Shown here one piece after another: positions 35,967-45,277 of a DNA stretch of 64,000 nucleotides (position 1 is the first letter of the stretch; every line of letters begins with the position of its first letter). The notes below the pieces were generated by a model that searched no databases, was not told the DNA's origin, and saw only the letters and a list, made by a program, of their open reading frames with translations. Source of the DNA: CAYQQJ01 sp964419935 (GTDB lineage: Bacteria; Pseudomonadota; Gammaproteobacteria; Pseudomonadales; Cellvibrionaceae); the NCBI GenBank assembly GCA_964419935.1, contig CAYQQJ010000002.1:1-64000 (forward strand). The letters run 5' to 3'. The position numbers and the translations under genes were made by a program.

Positions 35967-38687
35967 TCAGGCCGCCTCTGGCTCTGAGCGTGCGTCACGA
36001 AACTGCTGGTGCAAAAATGCCAGTCCCAGCAGGCTCAGCCCCAACCCCAGAAAAGACGCCGCCCGCAACAGTCCGGTAAGACCGTCCATGTCGATCAAGA
36101 AGATCTTCGCGATCACTGCAATCAGCAGCAACATGCAGCCTTTGTAGAGATAACTGTGGGAGAAGCGGATTGCCCAAACAGAACCACTGATTGCCAGGGC
36201 CAGCCACACCATGGAGTAAGTGTAGAGCTCGCCGTCGGACGTGGCATTGGCGAGGGAAAGTTCACCTTGCCAAAGGTGGCGGATCTCCAGCGAGCAGAAC
36301 AGCAGCAGGCTCAGGCCGGCCAATGTGCCGGCTGCAGTTCTATAGGGTGCCGGCAATAGTCTGTAGGCGCAGATAAACAACAATACCGGCAGACCGTAAG
36401 CCAGCAGCAGTATGTTGAAAAGGGGCGTGGCGGACACGGCGGTGTCAGACAGCAGCGGGTTGTGCTCCAGCACCACGAACAGGATGAAATTGCCCAGCGC
36501 CAGAATCATCAGGATATTGGCGGCCAGCTGATACACCCGGCGCAGCTGATCGCTGAACTGGGCGCGCCAGTAATACACCAAACCCATGGCTCCCCACAGA
36601 GAGGTGTTGATCGCGGCCTCGACAAAACTGTAGTTGTTGGCGAAGACGTTGCCGTCATACAGCCAGTAGCGCACTTCGAACGCCAGCATCAATACCAGCA
36701 GATGCATGGATGCACCCGCCAGCCATTGCTTGAATTGATCATGTGCTGCCAGTCGATTGGCGGTCAGGCAACAAAGCAGCGCACCGCCGTATGTCCACAG
36801 GGACCAGTGAACATCTGTCGGATAAGCGTCCAGCCAGGGGTTGAGGGACAGGCGTGCAAGCACCACCGCAAGTACAACTTTTGCCGCAACTTGCAGCGCC
36901 GGCAAGGCAAAGCGGCGGTGCAGCCAGGTCAGCGAGATAACCTGAACGGCGAGTGCCAGAGTCAAGGTCGCTTCCCGCAGCAGAATGACCAGCGCCAGTG
37001 AGAACGCGAGATGGGCTGCCAGGGTGAGAGAAACCACCTGCGCTGCGGCCCGCGCATATTCCGGGGCGGCGCGATCGGGTGTATGGTCTGGAGGTCCCAG
37101 CCATGTGTTTTGGCGAAACACCAAGTGCATGTAAGCGGCGCCCAGTAGCGCTGCTGCCAGGGACCAGCGCCATTGTCCGGCGACGACGTCGATGCACAAA
37201 TAGCCGACGGCCAACATGAGTACGGGAGACAGGTAAGCCAGCGAGGCCCAGAGTCCGGGATAGCGGCCGCGCTGCAACGTCCACAGGGAAAGCCCCGTGA
37301 ATAATGCGCTCAGCTCGATCAACAGCCATGGCAGCGCCGTTTGGCCATGCCAGTCGGCAAACAATACGTGGCGCGCCAGCAAACCAGCGATGACGCCCAT
37401 TAAACTGAGCCAGGGAAGTGCACTGAACCTCGCGTCTTGTCGCACCATGAAGAAAAACAGGATCGGCAAGGCTGCTGCTGTCATCAGTTCGTGATAGCCA
37501 ACGGGGGTAAACGCAGTGCCGAGACTTTGCAGCAGCGCCACCAATACGAAAAGTATTGCCAGCCGCCCCGACTGGTTCCCCACAGCGTCCCGGAAGACAC
37601 TGAGGATACCTTGGTCAGGGGCAGTTTCCGTAGATGGACACAAACGCCAATTCCACCGATCAATAGCCATGGCGCAGTAGGCCAGTGCCACCAGGTAAGC
37701 CGGCAATATCCAGGGCATATGCTGCGAACTTGCGAGGCCCAGCAACCACCAGCCGAGGGCACCGGCCAAGGTGCCAATCCACAACCAGGGGCGAAACACA
37801 TAGCGAATCAGCAGTAGGGCGGAAACCGTAATAACAAAACTGTAAATGAGTGCTCCGGCAACACTCTGACTGCCAGTGCTCACCAGCAGCGGAATGCTGA
37901 AAGCGCCCAAAATGCCGATGGCCGCAAGCACCGGACCCTGCCTGAGCGCCAATAGCATGGTCCCCAGGGAAACGATGATCAGCGCGGCAAAGGTCAAGCC
38001 GGGGCTGACCAGTTGATAAAGATGTAGTCCGGCTAGCAGTGCGGCGTAGAGCATCAAGCTGGCGCCACCGGCGAGTGCTGCGCAGGCATCGCTCGGTTTG
38101 CCGGTTTTACGCAGCAGGTATTCGGCAACGCCATGCAGCGCCAGAGCCATAACAATGGCCAGTGAAATACGGGCGCCCGGCCCCAGCAGCCCTTGTTCAA
38201 TGGAGTGCTTGACCAGAAAAACACCGGCAAAGCCAATGCAGATGCCGCCGAGCCACACCATCCAATGCGCTTTGATGTTGCGACTGAGCCAGTGTTCTCG
38301 CTTTACGGGCGGTACGCGGTGGTGGGCGGTAGTCGTTGTTTGTTGCGGTGTCGCGGCGGCTTGAGAGGGTTTTGACGGCGCCATTGCCCGGGTCGCAGCT
38401 GCAGTTGGGGTAGGCGCTGGATCTGCTTGGGTTTGAGGTATAGCTTGAGCTTGGCTTTGCGTCTGAAGCAAGGGCGACTCTGGACCTTCCTCTTTCACAA
38501 AAATTGGTGCCGCAGTAGGTACGGCATCAGGTTTGGGAGCCGCTCGTTTGAGTGACTCCAGTTGCCGCTCCAGTTTCAGCAAACGGTCAGACAGCGCACT
38601 GAGCTTGAAAAATGCCACCCAGCCCATAATCGCCCCAACCACCAGCCCCAGGCAAATCAGCACTCCGGCAGCAACCAGATTCTCCAT
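35967..38687 (-). CDS. DUF2339 large polytopic membrane protein
   Basis: This 906-residue protein has an N-terminal membrane segment, a coiled-coil-like region and a Pro/Ala/Gln-rich linker (about 40-120). About 25 transmembrane helices follow. It opens MENLVAAGVLICLGLVVGAI, and the first conserved block is WMVWLGGICIGFAGVFLVKH with LGPGARISLAIVMALALHG, characteristic of DUF2339. The family is widespread in Gram-negative bacteria with unknown function. The ATG at 38687 is chosen over 38699 as it gives the usual N terminus. Confidence 0.9.
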   Translation of the reverse strand: MENLVAAGVLICLGLVVGAIMGWVAFFKLSALSDRLLKLERQLESLKRAAPKPDAVPTAAPIFVKEEGPESPLLQTQSQAQAIPQTQADPAPTPTAAATRAMAPSKPSQAAATPQQTTTTAHHRVPPVKREHWLSRNIKAHWMVWLGGICIGFAGVFLVKHSIEQGLLGPGARISLAIVMALALHGVAEYLLRKTGKPSDACAALAGGASLMLYAALLAGLHLYQLVSPGLTFAALIIVSLGTMLLALRQGPVLAAIGILGAFSIPLLVSTGSQSVAGALIYSFVITVSALLLIRYVFRPWLWIGTLAGALGWWLLGLASSQHMPWILPAYLVALAYCAMAIDRWNWRLCPSTETAPDQGILSVFRDAVGNQSGRLAILFVLVALLQSLGTAFTPVGYHELMTAAALPILFFFMVRQDARFSALPWLSLMGVIAGLLARHVLFADWHGQTALPWLLIELSALFTGLSLWTLQRGRYPGLWASLAYLSPVLMLAVGYLCIDVVAGQWRWSLAAALLGAAYMHLVFRQNTWLGPPDHTPDRAAPEYARAAAQVVSLTLAAHLAFSLALVILLREATLTLALAVQVISLTWLHRRFALPALQVAAKVVLAVVLARLSLNPWLDAYPTDVHWSLWTYGGALLCCLTANRLAAHDQFKQWLAGASMHLLVLMLAFEVRYWLYDGNVFANNYSFVEAAINTSLWGAMGLVYYWRAQFSDQLRRVYQLAANILMILALGNFILFVVLEHNPLLSDTAVSATPLFNILLLAYGLPVLLFICAYRLLPAPYRTAAGTLAGLSLLLFCSLEIRHLWQGELSLANATSDGELYTYSMVWLALAISGSVWAIRFSHSYLYKGCMLLLIAVIAKIFLIDMDGLTGLLRAASFLGLGLSLLGLAFLHQQFRDARSEPEAA

Positions 38688-38806
38688 TACGCACCTCAAT
38701 TTTTATTATTGTCACCACTGACATTGCTACTGATATTACTACAGGATGCCACAGTACCCGCGCGCTCTTAATTGGGACACCATCTTAATCGAGAGCACGA
38801 AATGAG

Positions 38807-38912
38807 TTTGTCGTCAGGGACAGACCTTTTGAAACCCTCGCGGCAGGGATGCCGCGGGGGAGCCACAGGGACGTGTTTATGCGTTTTCAAAAGGTCTGTC
38901 CCTGATGACAAA
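38807..38912. repeat. Dispersed palindromic element, copy D (short form)
   Basis: Two 28-base arms, tttgtcgtcagggacagacc continuing ttttgaaa, and its complement, match at 27 of 28 positions. The centre ggatgccgcgggggagccac, then agggacgtgttta, aligns with the centres of copies A-C. It is a shorter member of the same superfamily, just after the comM fragment. Confidence 0.8.
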
Positions 38913-39023
38913 CGGATCGAAGCCCAACCCCGTTTTGTATTGTATTGGACGAATCGGGGAAAAGTGCAAAATCATTACAATTATCGTGTGGAGGCTATTA
39001 CGGGGCGTTCGATATCTCCCACA

Positions 39024-39685
39024 TCACCGGCCCTGATCTAGGCTGCGGTAACCCAGGGCTTCGCTCAAGTGCTGCATCTGGATGTCGATGCTAGTCGCCA
39101 TATCAGCCAGGGTTCTGGCAACGCGCAAGGTTCTGTCATAGGCACGGGCGGACAGGTGCAGTCGGTCCATGGCGCTGGCCATGAGTTTGCGTTGCTCGGG
39201 CGCCAGTTTGCAATGCTGTTCCAGCTCCTTGCCTGCCAGCAATGCGTTCGCCTTCCCCTGTCGCGCCAGTTGCTGTTGCCGGCTGGCCACCACCCGGGTG
39301 CGCACCTCAGCGCTGGATTCTCCGCGTGGACGGTTCTGCAGCTCATCGATGGGCATGGGGTTTACCTGAATGTGCATATCGAACCGGTCCAACAGCGGGC
39401 CGGAGATCTTGTTGCGGTAGCGATCCACCTGACTGGGGGTGCAGCGACAGCGGCCTTTTCTGTCGCCATAGTAGCCACAGGGGCAGGGATTCATCGCCGC
39501 CACCAGCTGGAATTTTGCCGGATACTCCACCTGGGCATTGGCGCGGGAGATGGAAATGGTTCCGCTTTCCATCGGCTCTCGCAAAACCTCCAACACGCTG
39601 CGGGGGAATTCCGGCAACTCGTCGAGAAACAGCACACCCTGGTGCGCCAGAGAAATTTCACCGGGTTTGGGATGACTGCCACCGC
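39024..39685 (-). pseudogene. comM: comM (YifB), 3' fragment interrupted by a Tn7-like element
   Basis: Only the C-terminal ~220 residues of the ComM branch-migration helicase, which acts in natural transformation, remain at this side. Reading from the junction: SGGSHPKPGEISLAHQGVLF, LDELPEFPRSVLEVLREPME, the zinc-like CPCGYYGDRKGRCRC, and a C-terminal Mg-chelatase domain ending ALGYRSLDQGR. The family is about 500 residues with the Walker A in the missing N-terminal half. The reading frame is intact up to 39685 and then enters transposon sequence. The N-terminal half should lie beyond the right edge of the window. Confidence 0.93.
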
Positions 39686-39732
39686 TGTAATCTCTATCAA
39701 TAAATGTAAAATAGAGCTTGAGTTACAGCGGT
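39681..39732. mobile_element. Transposon end with 5-bp target sequence and nested dyads
   Basis: The accgc at 39681-39685 is the end of comM and the expected 5-bp target duplication. The transposon end starts tgtaatctct at 39686, with the 5'-TGT common to Tn7-like ends. The first ten bases across the junction, accgctgtaa, recur as an exact inverted copy at 39723-39732, and an inner CTCTAT / ATAGAG pair lies at 39692 and 39711. The tnsA ATG is only 55 bases inside, so TnsB binding sites must overlap its start. Confidence 0.85.
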
Positions 39733-39740
39733 AATTGAAA

Positions 39741-40400
39741 ATGAGCGAAATTTTAGGACTTAAACCGGTCCGTAAGATCGGAATTACTTCTCGGAGCGTG
39801 TCTGGCACGGTGCCCCAGTTCGGACGCTATGAATCGACTCTTGAGCGGGACTTGATGGAAATCCTCCGGTTTGATCGCGGAGTGGAATCGTACGTCCCAC
39901 AACCAGTGACGATAGATTACGTCGCCACGGGTGGGAAAGTCTATCCGTACACGCCAGACGGCTTGATCCGCTTTTCCCCCGAGCTACATGAGCCACCGGT
40001 GCTGGTGGAGGTGAAGTACCGTGAGGATTTCCGCAAAGACTGGAAGACGCTAATGCTGAAGTTCCGCGCAGCCAAGCAATTTAGCTTGATGCAAGGCTGG
40101 CGCTTCGAGGTGCTAACGGAACGGGAGATACGGACTCCCTATCTCGAGAACGCCCGTTTCTTATATCAGTACCTTGAGCGCATACCCGTTGAATCTGTAA
40201 AAGTTCAGATGTTACAGGTTCTGGGTGATTTGAATGAGGCCGATCCAGCGTTACTTTTATGTGCACTAAAAGCTGACGCCGATGAGCGTGCTCGCTTGAT
40301 ACCTGTGCTCTGGCACCTGGTTGCTACAGGGACTATCGGATGTGATCTCGATGCGCCTCTTACCATGAAGTCGTTGATTTGGCTTGGGGAGGAGTCTTGA
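39741..40400 (+). CDS. tnsA: TnsA-like transposase endonuclease subunit
   Basis: This 219-residue restriction-endonuclease-fold protein cuts the 5' ends of the transposon so that it moves by cut-and-paste rather than replication. It shows the TnsA pattern: STLERDLMEILRFD with E35, QPVTIDY, the acidic YTPDGLIRF with D73, and VLVEVKYRED with E90 and K92. The C-terminal half matches the TnsC-interacting winged-helix region. The ATG at 39741 is used; a TTG two codons earlier is possible. It lies 55 bases from the terminus and is followed by tnsB after one base. Confidence 0.9.
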   Translation: MSEILGLKPVRKIGITSRSVSGTVPQFGRYESTLERDLMEILRFDRGVESYVPQPVTIDYVATGGKVYPYTPDGLIRFSPELHEPPVLVEVKYREDFRKDWKTLMLKFRAAKQFSLMQGWRFEVLTEREIRTPYLENARFLYQYLERIPVESVKVQMLQVLGDLNEADPALLLCALKADADERARLIPVLWHLVATGTIGCDLDAPLTMKSLIWLGEES

Positions 40401-40401
40401 T

Positions 40402-42279
40402 ATGAAGACGATACGCCCTGGGCAATTAGTGTATTGGCGGGATCAGCCTGCAGTCGTGATGGAGCTAAAGGGCTTCTCGGATGCGATTTTACGTATGGTT
40501 GACGGTCATGCAACCGAGGTCGCTCATGTACCAGATCTGACGCTGTTTCCGTCTTCAGGTACAGCCACGCCCACAGCGCCTCACCTAGTAGCCAAAGACA
40601 AAGAGTGGGACAAGGCTGTTGAACGGCTAGAGCTGATTCGCCCACTGTTGGACATGCATGGTAGGACCATGGAAGATGTCAAACGAGTAGCGGATGCGGC
40701 CGGTAAAAGCGTTACAACTGTTTATCGGTGGTTGAATCGCTTTGACGAGACGGGGCTAGTGTCATCCATGCTGCGTGCTCCGCGCTCAGATAAAGGGGAG
40801 CAACGGCTCTCTCAGGAGGTGGAGGAGATTATCTCCATTCAGATTGATTCCTATTATCTTAAAGAGGAACGGCCGTCTGTCCAAAAGCTGCACCGTAGGA
40901 TTAAGCATGAGTGTCAGGCCGCTGATCTTGAGCCTCCTCATGTCAACACTGTTTACGCCCGCGCCAAAGCGATTGACGATAGTAAAGCCCTACGTGCGCG
41001 TTACGGCCCTAAACGGGCGAAGGAAAAATACGAGCCTATGCGCGGAAAGTTTCCCGGAGGCGTTTTTCCCAATGAAGTGGTGCAAATGGACCACACCCCA
41101 GTCGATATGATCATTGTCGATAGCGAGCACCGGTTGCCCATAGGCCGCCCCTACCTGACGATCGCCATTGAAATTGCAGCGAAGATGATCTCAGGCTTTC
41201 GCCTGACGCTGGACCCTCCGAGCGCTTCGACGGTTGGTTTATGTGTTGCCCACGCGGTTCTGCGTAAGGACATGTGGCTAGCAAAGCGTGACGTTGATGC
41301 GGAGTGGCCCATCTACGGGAAAATGCAGAAAATCCACGTTGATAACGCTAAAGAATTCCATAGCCGCATGCTCCTGCGCGCTTGTGAACAGCACAATATC
41401 ATTTTGGAGAATCGTCCGAAGGGGCAGCCAAACTACGGGCCGCATGTTGAACGAGCGTTCCGCACTTTTATGTCTGAGTGCCATAGTTTGCCCGGCACGA
41501 CCTTCTCAGGAGTCAGCGCAAAATTTGACTATAACTCAGAGGGAAAGGCGTGCATGACACTCGAGGAGTTAGAACTTTGGTTTACGGTGTTCATCGTGTA
41601 TTGCTATCACCACCGGCCTCACAAGGGTATCAATAAAGTTCCTCCGATTAAGATGTACAATCATTTAGTGCATGGAAGTGATGAAAGCCCGGGCGTCGGC
41701 ATGCCGGCCGCTATAGTGGATGAAGATAACTTCCGATTGGACTTCACTCCTTACACTAAACGTACCGTGCAACGCGATGGCGTTGTGTGGGACCACATTC
41801 AGTATTTTTCTCCTGCGTTACGTCCCTGGATTAACGCAAAAGACGAAAATGGTAAAGGGCAGACGTTCATCTTCGCTCGTGATCCTCGCGATATCAGCGT
41901 CATCTACTTTCTTGATCCAAGCTCACACTCGTATGTTCCGATACCATATTTGAACAACACTAGGCCAGCCATCAGTCTGTGGGAGTTGAGGGCGGTTACA
42001 AAGCAACTCGACGAAGACCCGCTTCGTGACGTCAACGAAGACATGATCTTTAAGGGTATTAAGAAAATGCGGGAAATCGAGCAGGAGGCTATTGAGAAGA
42101 CTCGTCTTGCACGTCAGCAGAGGGCTACGGAGAAACGCAAGCGTCGCATGGCGGAGCGCCGGGCCGGCTGGAACGGTGTGCATCAGGACCTCCAACCGAA
42201 GAAACACGCCTCCGTCATCGACAGGCCCGAAGACGATGACGATGATATCCAGCCGTTTTCCGACATACAAACGTACTAG
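40402..42279 (+). CDS. tnsB: TnsB/TniA-like DDE transposase
   Basis: This 625-residue transposase joins 3' ends to the target. N-terminal HTH domains (about 85-125) include DAAGKSVTTVYRWLNRF. The retroviral-integrase-type core carries D230 in VVQMDHTPVD, D314 in IHVDNAKEFH and E350 in YGPHVERAFR, with normal spacing. A Mu-type C-terminal beta barrel and a charged tail (RATEKRKRRMAERR) follow; the tail probably contacts TnsC. A GGGGAGG ribosome site overlaps the tnsA end. No frameshift or missing catalytic residue is seen, so the element may be active. Confidence 0.94.
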   Translation: MKTIRPGQLVYWRDQPAVVMELKGFSDAILRMVDGHATEVAHVPDLTLFPSSGTATPTAPHLVAKDKEWDKAVERLELIRPLLDMHGRTMEDVKRVADAAGKSVTTVYRWLNRFDETGLVSSMLRAPRSDKGEQRLSQEVEEIISIQIDSYYLKEERPSVQKLHRRIKHECQAADLEPPHVNTVYARAKAIDDSKALRARYGPKRAKEKYEPMRGKFPGGVFPNEVVQMDHTPVDMIIVDSEHRLPIGRPYLTIAIEIAAKMISGFRLTLDPPSASTVGLCVAHAVLRKDMWLAKRDVDAEWPIYGKMQKIHVDNAKEFHSRMLLRACEQHNIILENRPKGQPNYGPHVERAFRTFMSECHSLPGTTFSGVSAKFDYNSEGKACMTLEELELWFTVFIVYCYHHRPHKGINKVPPIKMYNHLVHGSDESPGVGMPAAIVDEDNFRLDFTPYTKRTVQRDGVVWDHIQYFSPALRPWINAKDENGKGQTFIFARDPRDISVIYFLDPSSHSYVPIPYLNNTRPAISLWELRAVTKQLDEDPLRDVNEDMIFKGIKKMREIEQEAIEKTRLARQQRATEKRKRRMAERRAGWNGVHQDLQPKKHASVIDRPEDDDDDIQPFSDIQTY

Positions 42280-42288
42280 GAGCTTCCT

Positions 42289-43182
42289 GTGGCAACGTAT
42301 AGTCATCTGCATCCAAGCGCTCAAACGATTGCTGATCGTGATGCGGAAGAGAGAGTACTTTGGTTGAAGCATCCTCGGTGGATAGGCTACCCACGCGCTC
42401 AGGATATTCTAACTCGACTAGAGGATCTTCTACGTCATCCTGCGCAGGAAAGGATGCCAAATATGCTGCTAATCGGAGCAACAAATAACGGTAAGACTCG
42501 GCTAATCGAGCATTTCCTGCAACGGCATCCGGCGGATGAGAATCCTGGCGGCGAACATATCATTGCACCTGTTATCTACGTGCAGTCGCCGCCGACGCCG
42601 AGCGAAAGCGGGCTCTACTCCAACATTCTGACCATGTTGTTCGAACGTGTACCCTCTGCTTCGGAGGATGCACGCAGAAATCGGGTGATCGAGCTTTTGG
42701 GTGATATTCAGGTGAAGATGTTGGTCATCGATGAATTGCACAATATGCTCGCTGGTGCTTCTACGAAGCAACAGCAATTTCTGAATGTTATTAAATTTCT
42801 CGGGAACGCGTTAAAGATACCCATCGTGGGATGTGGAACAGGTGACCTTCTGCGGGCAATGAGCATTGATGGCCAGTTGCAGAATCGATTCCCACCGCAG
42901 ATTTTACCCCGATGGCGTATGGATAAAGAGTTCCGGCAGTTGCTTATGTCGTTCGAACAGATCTTGCCATTGAGAAAGGTATCCAATCTCCATTCGAAGG
43001 TAATGGCCACTAAGATATTAGCGATATGTGAGGGGACTATCGGAGAGCTTTCGGAGCTGCTTAACTCAGCGGCGATTGCGGCTATTCGATCGGGCAGCGA
43101 GCAGATTACGCCGGAGATTCTAAACCGCTGTGGCTATACCTCACCGAGTGAGCGAACGGCACTAGCAGCCAGAGTCGAATGA
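42289..43182 (+). CDS. tnsC: TnsC/TniB-like AAA+ target-selection ATPase
   Basis: This 297-residue AAA+ ATPase links target recognition to the transposase. The Walker A is GATNNGKT (residues 63-70) and the Walker B is MLVIDE (144-149), followed by a sensor region NALKIPIVGCGTGDLLRAM and an arginine-finger-like RFPPQILPRW. It starts at a GTG with an AGGAG ribosome site, 9 bases after tnsB. Its length is like TniB rather than the 555-residue Tn7 TnsC. The stop overlaps the tniQ start by 4 bases. Confidence 0.92.
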   Translation: MATYSHLHPSAQTIADRDAEERVLWLKHPRWIGYPRAQDILTRLEDLLRHPAQERMPNMLLIGATNNGKTRLIEHFLQRHPADENPGGEHIIAPVIYVQSPPTPSESGLYSNILTMLFERVPSASEDARRNRVIELLGDIQVKMLVIDELHNMLAGASTKQQQFLNVIKFLGNALKIPIVGCGTGDLLRAMSIDGQLQNRFPPQILPRWRMDKEFRQLLMSFEQILPLRKVSNLHSKVMATKILAICEGTIGELSELLNSAAIAAIRSGSEQITPEILNRCGYTSPSERTALAARVE

Positions 43183-44360
43183 TCCTGCCAAAACACCCTC
43201 ACCCTCAGCCTGGCGAGCTACTCTCGTCATGGCTATACCGGCTGGCGCAGGCGAATACTTACAAGCCGCACACGTTCTACAACAAGGTGCTCTGTTACAA
43301 AGGTGCAATCTGGAACATCGATATTGACAGGCATCCGGCGGAAAAGCTCCTTCGCTTGCTGAGTGCTAAGTCAGGGCAACCGGTAGAACGGTTGATCGGC
43401 CTTTCTTTAGGCGCCTATGAAGGGTATCTCTTCGAGTCCCTGCGACGCCATGGCAACTCACGGGGTTTGCTGTCGTTAGGCCTCTATCACCGCCAAAGGC
43501 TTAGGGCGGGTCTACAATACTGCCCACTTTGCCTCAGTGGAGGGATTGTTCCTTACTACCGACGGCACTGGAGACTTGCGGTGTTCGCGCTGTGTGAGCG
43601 GCACTCTTGCTGTCTCTTAGATCGATGTACAGCATGCGATTTCCCGGTGATGTTTCACCGCAACGGCGTAGGTCGGCAGCAGGAAATCCTGCGCCGAGGG
43701 CTACAGCTTTGCTTTCACTGTGGAGTTGACCTTTGCCACGCAGTGTCTACGTTTCCTTCGACGCTCCCGAGTGATGCAGTCGCGGCTTATCACCGATTGA
43801 TTAGCGATATTTCATCCGAGGCCCCCACGTCTCATCTTTTTCCAGGTTCATCGATGCTTGCCATTGTGCAGGGGTTGTACATCATTACTGTCGTGCTGAC
43901 AGGGCGGAATGGCAAGAGACTGAGAGAGGTGATCAGCCTCGATATGTCAATACCTATGCCCCTGGGTATTCAGCAGCATATGGAGTTCGAGTATCGTGAG
44001 GCTAGCGAAAGAGTCGTTATCTTATCTGCCGTGGCATGGATGCTTTGTGACTGGCCTCATCGGTTCCTTGATCTTTGTACCAGAGCGAATCTGACTCGGT
44101 CAGCCTTCTTTGATCATTTAACTGCAATGCCTTACTGGCTAAGTGTTGTAGTGAATGGATATTTAGATCGACGACCATATCGGCCAGATGAAGAAGAGAT
44201 CGCCGCTGCTTTTCGATATCTTGCGGAGTTAGGCGAGCCGCCGCACTACACTACCTTGGCTGTTACTATGGGTATATCCAGGGACGTGGCTAAAGCTGCA
44301 ACGAGATGGTGGTTGGCCCGCGGCGCAATGGACATGGAAAGTGTCGACTCACCTAATTAA
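43179..44360 (+). CDS. tniQ: TniQ/TnsD-like target-site protein
   Basis: This 393-residue protein begins with the TniQ signature PHPQPGELLSSWLYRLAQAN and has a zinc-finger region: C-P-L-C at 115-118, C-E-R-H, C-T-A-C and C-F-H-C. Helical DNA-binding repeats follow. By analogy with Tn7 TnsD, which recognises glmS, it is the most likely determinant of insertion into comM. It overlaps tnsC by ATGA. No second TniQ/TnsE-like gene follows, so only one targeting route is visible. Confidence 0.88.
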   Translation: MILPKHPHPQPGELLSSWLYRLAQANTYKPHTFYNKVLCYKGAIWNIDIDRHPAEKLLRLLSAKSGQPVERLIGLSLGAYEGYLFESLRRHGNSRGLLSLGLYHRQRLRAGLQYCPLCLSGGIVPYYRRHWRLAVFALCERHSCCLLDRCTACDFPVMFHRNGVGRQQEILRRGLQLCFHCGVDLCHAVSTFPSTLPSDAVAAYHRLISDISSEAPTSHLFPGSSMLAIVQGLYIITVVLTGRNGKRLREVISLDMSIPMPLGIQQHMEFEYREASERVVILSAVAWMLCDWPHRFLDLCTRANLTRSAFFDHLTAMPYWLSVVVNGYLDRRPYRPDEEEIAAAFRYLAELGEPPHYTTLAVTMGISRDVAKAATRWWLARGAMDMESVDSPN

Positions 44361-44824
44361 TGTCCGGCGGCTTCTATTCAGTACCACTTCTCAATATAAC
44401 TTAGATGCCGATGCTCTAATAGAGAAATACTTTGAACAGATAGTATGGTGACATAGCGGAAGATCCCGTGGGGAATGGTTGGACGAGCTGCAGCGCCCTG
44501 CATGCTTTTCCGGCGCTCAGCACCACCCCATCTCCAGCCCCACCCTTGCTTCCGAGACCCCTATAGGCTAAAACTGCAGCGCTTCAACACCGGTTACGGA
44601 CTAATGGCTTCCGCCGACGCCGGACGGGGGTTCGCGTGCCCAGCCCTCATGCGGAAGAGCCTTTGCACCGGATGCGCCGCCGCTCAGTCGCCAAACCCCG
44701 CGTTAGTAGCGGAGCAGTGTAGGAAAAAGTACAGCCTTTTTAGCAATAGCTTGCGCAGAGCCCGCGAAACATAATAGCTACTACTTGTTCGGAAACGTCT
44801 TCTGAACCAACCTAGGAGCTAAAC
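44361..44824. other. Non-coding gap between the transposition genes and the first cargo gene
   Basis: About 464 bases. A 99-codon plus-strand frame at 44475 exists but is Arg/Pro/Cys-rich with no ribosome site and no recognisable content, so I do not call it. The first cargo gene is preceded by taggagct, which gives it a ribosome site. I see no recombination site here. Confidence 0.5.
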
Positions 44825-45277
44825 ATGTCCTTTTTGGATTCAATTTTTGATTTTGTTGATGATGTTGCTGGCGCAGCAGGGTGTTTGGGGTATGTGGCGA
44901 TCGACACAGTGGGTGAACTGGCTAGCTCGGCAGTGGATACTGTGCAAAAGCACCCAGGTAAGGTGGCATTGGTATGCGTTGGGACCATTGCCTCTGCCGG
45001 CGCTGCAGCAGCTTTTGCCGGCCCGATAGCTACAGCCTGTGGCTCGGTAGGGCTCTTGGGAACAACCGCCTCTGGTACTACAATAAGTACGCTCTCTGGA
45101 GCTGCGCTGAGCAATGCATCGCTGGCAGCATTTGGAGGTGGAGCAATCGCAACTGGTGGCGGAGGTATGGCAGCTGGCGTGACGGCTATTGGTGCGTCAG
45201 GGGCATCATTAGGTGCGGCTGTGAGCACCGGTGCAGCGGTAGGGGTAGTAAGATCAGACAAGAATGGTGAAGCGTAA
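44825..45277 (+). CDS. Gly/Ala-rich, membrane-active-looking protein of unknown function
   Basis: This 150-residue protein is not recognised. Residues 1-50 are mildly acidic and amphipathic (SFLDSIFDFVDDVAGAAG). From about residue 50 to 140 the sequence is almost wholly Gly, Ala, Ser, Thr and Val, for example TIASAGAAAAFAGPIATACG and GGGAIATGGGGMAAGVTA, with no charged residue. Such composition is seen in pore-forming or membrane-inserting proteins and in some bacteriocins. There is no signal peptide and the C terminus is polar (VRSDKNGEA). Its TAA is directly followed by the ATG of the next gene, so they are co-translated. The role is unknown; an effector in a small defence module is a guess. 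Confidence 0.65.
   Translation: MSFLDSIFDFVDDVAGAAGCLGYVAIDTVGELASSAVDTVQKHPGKVALVCVGTIASAGAAAAFAGPIATACGSVGLLGTTASGTTISTLSGAALSNASLAAFGGGAIATGGGGMAAGVTAIGASGASLGAAVSTGAAVGVVRSDKNGEA

Noticed and set aside
44475..44774. 99-codon plus-strand frame after tniQ
   Set aside because: Composition (Arg, Pro, Cys) and lack of a ribosome site fit a chance frame; no recognisable domain.
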